13,346 nt of DNA from DASTQL01 sp035761805 (GTDB taxonomy: Bacteria > Actinomycetota > Actinomycetes > Jiangellales > Jiangellaceae), in NCBI GenBank assembly GCA_035761805.1, contig DASTQL010000139.1:1-13346 (forward strand), read 5' to 3'. Under the pieces are notes generated by a model. That model was not told where the DNA came from and did not search any database. It saw only the letters and a list, made by a program, of their open reading frames with translations. Within the stretch, counting starts at the first letter, position 1; every line of letters starts with the position of its first letter. Below are positions 12,778 through 13,346 of this stretch, in pieces. A program made the translations under genes and the position numbers.

Positions 12778-13346
12778 ACCGGCGCGCCTCGGCGTTGGGG
12801 TCGAACACCGACGCGGAGGGGCTGATGCGGCCGGCGCGGATGTCCTCGGCCCAGTGGCAGGCCACCGCGTGCCCGGGCACGACCCCGCGAAGCGCCGGGC
12901 GCTCGTCGTCGCACCGCGTCGGCTGGCGGAACGGGCACCTGGTGTGGAACCGACAGCCGCTGGGCGGGTCGGCCGGGGAGGGCAGGTCCCCCGCGAGCAG
13001 GATGCGCTCGCGGGTGTCCTCGACGACCGGGTCCGGGATGGGGACGGCCGACATGAGCGCGATGGTGTACGGGTGGTAGGGCTGCGCGTAGAGGTCCTCG
13101 GACGAGGCCCGCTCGACGATCGTCCCGAGGTACATCACCGCGACGACGTCGGAGATGTGCCGCACCACGGCCAGGTCGTGCGCGATGACCAGGTAGGTCA
13201 GCCCGAGCTTCTCCTGCAGCTCCTCAAGCAGGTTGAGGACCTGCGCCTGGATCGACACGTCGAGGGCTGAGACCGGCTCGTCCGCGACCACCAGCTTCGG
13301 ATTGAGCATGAGTGCGCGGGCAATGGCGATGCGCTGACGCTGCCCA
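12764..13346 (-). CDS. Peptide ABC transporter ATP-binding protein, OppF/DppF type (5' part cut by window edge)
   Basis: C-terminal 193 residues of an oligopeptide/dipeptide import ATPase; the Walker A half is beyond the right edge. The visible part begins in the signature region (GQRQRIAIARAL), then Walker B LVVADEP, D-loop SALDVS and switch IAHDLAVV. After VMYLGTIVE and HPYTIALMSAVP comes the oligopeptide-transporter C-terminal domain with the pattern C-x5-C-x7-C-x17-C starting at CRFHTRCPF, which resembles the cysteine motif reported to hold a 4Fe-4S cluster in some Dpp ATPases. The apparent ATG at 13309 is an internal Met, since the frame runs open to the edge in the middle of the conserved domain. 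OppF/DppF is favoured over OppD by the VMYLGTIVE and CPF-type wording, but the call between them is not certain. It is transcribed towards the FtsX-like permease and overlaps its 3' end. Confidence 0.92.
   Translation of the reverse strand, partial: GQRQRIAIARALMLNPKLVVADEPVSALDVSIQAQVLNLLEELQEKLGLTYLVIAHDLAVVRHISDVVAVMYLGTIVERASSEDLYAQPYHPYTIALMSAVPIPDPVVEDTRERILLAGDLPSPADPPSGCRFHTRCPFRQPTRCDDERPALRGVVPGHAVACHWAEDIRAGRISPSASVFDPNAEARRSTPS

Noticed and set aside
11655..13079. Plus-strand open frame of 474 residues overlapping the permease and the peptide ABC gene
   Set aside because: It runs out of frame through the permease and then antisense through the OppF/DppF gene; the translation is Arg/Gly-rich noise.
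13307..13309. ATG at 13309 as the start of the peptide ABC ATPase
   Set aside because: It lies between the ABC signature and Walker B, and the same frame continues to the window edge with conserved residues, so it is an internal Met of a truncated gene.

Overview
The window is chromosomal DNA of a high-GC Gram-positive bacterium (Actinomycetota). The proof is the Pup-proteasome locus, which is essentially actinobacterial, together with very high GC at third codon positions, frequent GTG starts and apparently leaderless promoters. The genus cannot be fixed from this sequence. I see no mobile element, CRISPR array, tRNA or rRNA. The window is almost entirely coding, and no gene-free stretch exceeds about 125 bases.

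Region 1 (1-4307, all on the minus strand) reads, in transcription order, arc (mpa) - dop - pup - prcB, with prcB cut by the left edge. This is the classical order of the pupylation/proteasome cluster; prcA and pafA are expected beyond the left edge. Dop converts the terminal Gln of Pup to Glu, PafA (not in the window) ligates Pup to target lysines, ARC/Mpa recognises Pup and unfolds the substrate, and the PrcBA 20S core degrades it. The essential residues are visible: GGQ end of Pup, QYL gate-opening end of ARC, mature Thr1/Asp17/Lys33 of PrcB, and Glu10/Asp95 of Dop.

Region 2 (4404-7404) holds trmI (tRNA m1A58 methyltransferase) and an M50 site-2 protease with CBS domains, both on the minus strand. 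Divergent from them on the plus strand is a stand-alone RecB/Cas4-like PD-(D/E)XK nuclease with four putative Fe-S cysteines. A trmI/RecB pair next to the proteasome genes also occurs in Mycobacterium.

Region 3 (7401-12777, plus strand) is a signalling and export module: a multi-TM NarL/DesK-type histidine kinase, its LuxR/NarL-type response regulator, a MacB/LolD-type ABC ATPase and a 10-TM FtsX-like ABC permease. Kinase and regulator overlap by 4 bases; ATPase and permease are one base apart. The right end (12764-13346, minus strand) is the C-terminal part of an OppF/DppF-type peptide-import ATPase, convergent with and overlapping the permease by 14 bases.

Regulatory sequence is the most unusual part. 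Six genes (dop, trmI, the M50 protease, the RecB-like nuclease, the kinase and the ABC ATPase) have a TANNNT box 6-7 bases before the start codon and no Shine-Dalgarno sequence, which predicts leaderless mRNAs. By contrast pup and arc share an 11-base GGGTAGGGTCG promoter core, at nearly the same distance from strong Shine-Dalgarno sites. Perfect inverted repeats lie directly against the -10 boxes of dop and of the histidine kinase, and a perfect tandem 9-base repeat covers the -35 region of trmI. These are candidate operators that the gene annotation does not explain.
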